Assembly: GCF_040802235.1 (NCBI RefSeq)
Contig: NC_133156.1
Location: 109,213,173 to 109,277,172, forward strand
DNA length: 64,000 bases
Reading direction: 5' to 3'
Source: Manis javanica
Taxonomy: Eukaryota > Chordata > Mammalia > Pholidota > Manidae
This document shows, piece after piece, positions 63,192-64,000 of this stretch. A model generated the notes under the pieces. It was given only the letters and a program-made list of their open reading frames with translations. It had not been told where the DNA came from and did no database searches. Each line of letters starts with the position of its first letter. Position 1 is the first letter of the stretch. The position numbers were made by a program, and so were the translations under genes.

Positions 63192-64000
63192 TCCAAGTCT
63201 TGCTTTTTTATCTATTCTGTCACTCCATGTCTTTTGATTGGTGCATTCAGACAATTTACATTTAGGGTGATTATTGATAGATATGTACTTTTTGCCATTG
63301 CGGGCTGGATTTGTGGTTACCAAAGGTTCAAGGGCAGCTTATTTCTTATCTAAAGCCTAACTTAACTTGCTTATTACACTACTGTAAACACAGTCTGAAG
63401 ATTTGTTTTTCCTTTATTTTTCTTTCTTCTCCACTCTTTATATGGTAGGTGTCATATTGTGTATCCGTTGACTGACTTTTTGGGTAGCTGATTTAATTTT
63501 GCATTTGGTTAGCAATTAATTGGTCTACTTCCTTTACTGTGGTCTTATTTTCTCTAGTGACAGCTATTTAGGCTTAGGAGCACATCTAGAGCAGTCCCTT
63601 TAAAATACACTGTAGAGATGATTTGTAAGAGGTAAATTCCCTCAACTTTTGCTTATCTGGGGATTGTTTAATCCCTCCTTAAAATTTAAATGATAATCTT
63701 GCTGGATACCGTATTCGTGGTTTGAGGTCCTTCTGTTTCATTGCATTCAATATATAATGCCACTCCCTTCTGGCCTGTAAGGTTTCTGCTGAGGAGTGTG
63801 ACAATAGCCTGATGGGTTTTCCTTTGTATGTCATCTTATTTCACTCTCTGGCTGCTTTTAAAAGTCTGCCCTTATCCTTGATCTTTGCCATTTTAATTAT
63901 TATATGTCTTGGTGTTGTCTTCCTTGGGTCCCTTGTGTTGGGAGATCTATTGCCTGAGAGACTATTTCCTTCCCCAGATTGGGGAAGTTTTCAGCAATTA
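63192..64000 (-). mobile_element. Second L1 piece abutting the first, continuing past the window
   Basis: Reading on the minus strand it carries the ORF1 C-terminal region, the inter-ORF spacer and the first part of ORF2. It then stops abruptly at CAAGACTTGGAC, where the 5' UTR of the next L1 begins. It aligns with 61085-61800 but is diverged and has about 80 extra bases in the spacer. It has no 3' end or tail at the junction. Confidence 0.85.

Noticed and set aside
60525-63353. Several plus-strand frames of 70 to 153 codons
   Set aside because: All lie antisense to the L1 ORF2, ORF1 and 5' UTR.

Overview
This window is nuclear DNA of a placental mammal. Introns have GT-AG borders, most of the bases are interspersed repeats, and recognisable exons belong to two vertebrate genes. 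Both lie on the minus strand in the order seen on human chromosome 5q11.2: DDX4 (the germ-cell RNA helicase VASA) ends at about 48.4 kb, and IL31RA (interleukin-31 receptor subunit alpha) follows downstream of it. I recognise no Alu, rodent B1/B2, ruminant Bov, pig PRE-1 or carnivore CAN SINE. The young repeats are almost all LINE-1 copies that share one distinctive 3' end. That profile fits a non-carnivore laurasiatherian, and a pangolin is my best guess. The guess rests on memory of the L1 3' end and is not proven here.

Layout: 1-24 kb holds four IL31RA coding exons read right to left. They are a signal-peptide exon (23854-23911), two exons of the first cytokine-receptor domain (13158-13275 and 9890-10071) and one exon of the second domain (4826-4977). 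All four join in phase. The later IL31RA exons (rest of the receptor, transmembrane segment, tail) lie left of position 1. The introns carry L1 fragments, an RPL37A retropseudogene (18.46 kb), a 4.1-kb 5'-truncated L1 (18.85-22.98 kb), and MIR, L2 and hAT remnants.

24-48 kb is the 5' flank or non-coding 5' part of IL31RA. It holds ancient MaLR/ERVL LTRs, a Tigger remnant, a 259-bp solo LTR on the IL31RA strand (40.3 kb) and a CpG-rich stretch (44.1-44.4 kb) that looks like a promoter. A large GAAA/GA microsatellite lies at 45.8 kb.

48.4-50.6 kb holds the last four DDX4 coding exons: helicase motifs IV to VI and the acidic C-terminus ending DDESWD. The rest, 50.6-64 kb, is one DDX4 intron with no exon that I can find. 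It is filled by nested L1s, a 613-bp solo LTR with an internal 16-bp minisatellite, and a near full-length L1 (57.1-63.2 kb) in the DDX4 orientation. That L1 abuts a second L1 piece without its own tail.

I saw no bacterial, plasmid, phage or CRISPR content and no new multi-gene system. The best leads are the two class-II solo LTRs carrying promoter motifs beside IL31RA and inside DDX4, the chimeric L1 junction at 63191, a 65-bp nested L1 tail, and a possible untranslated first-exon set for IL31RA.
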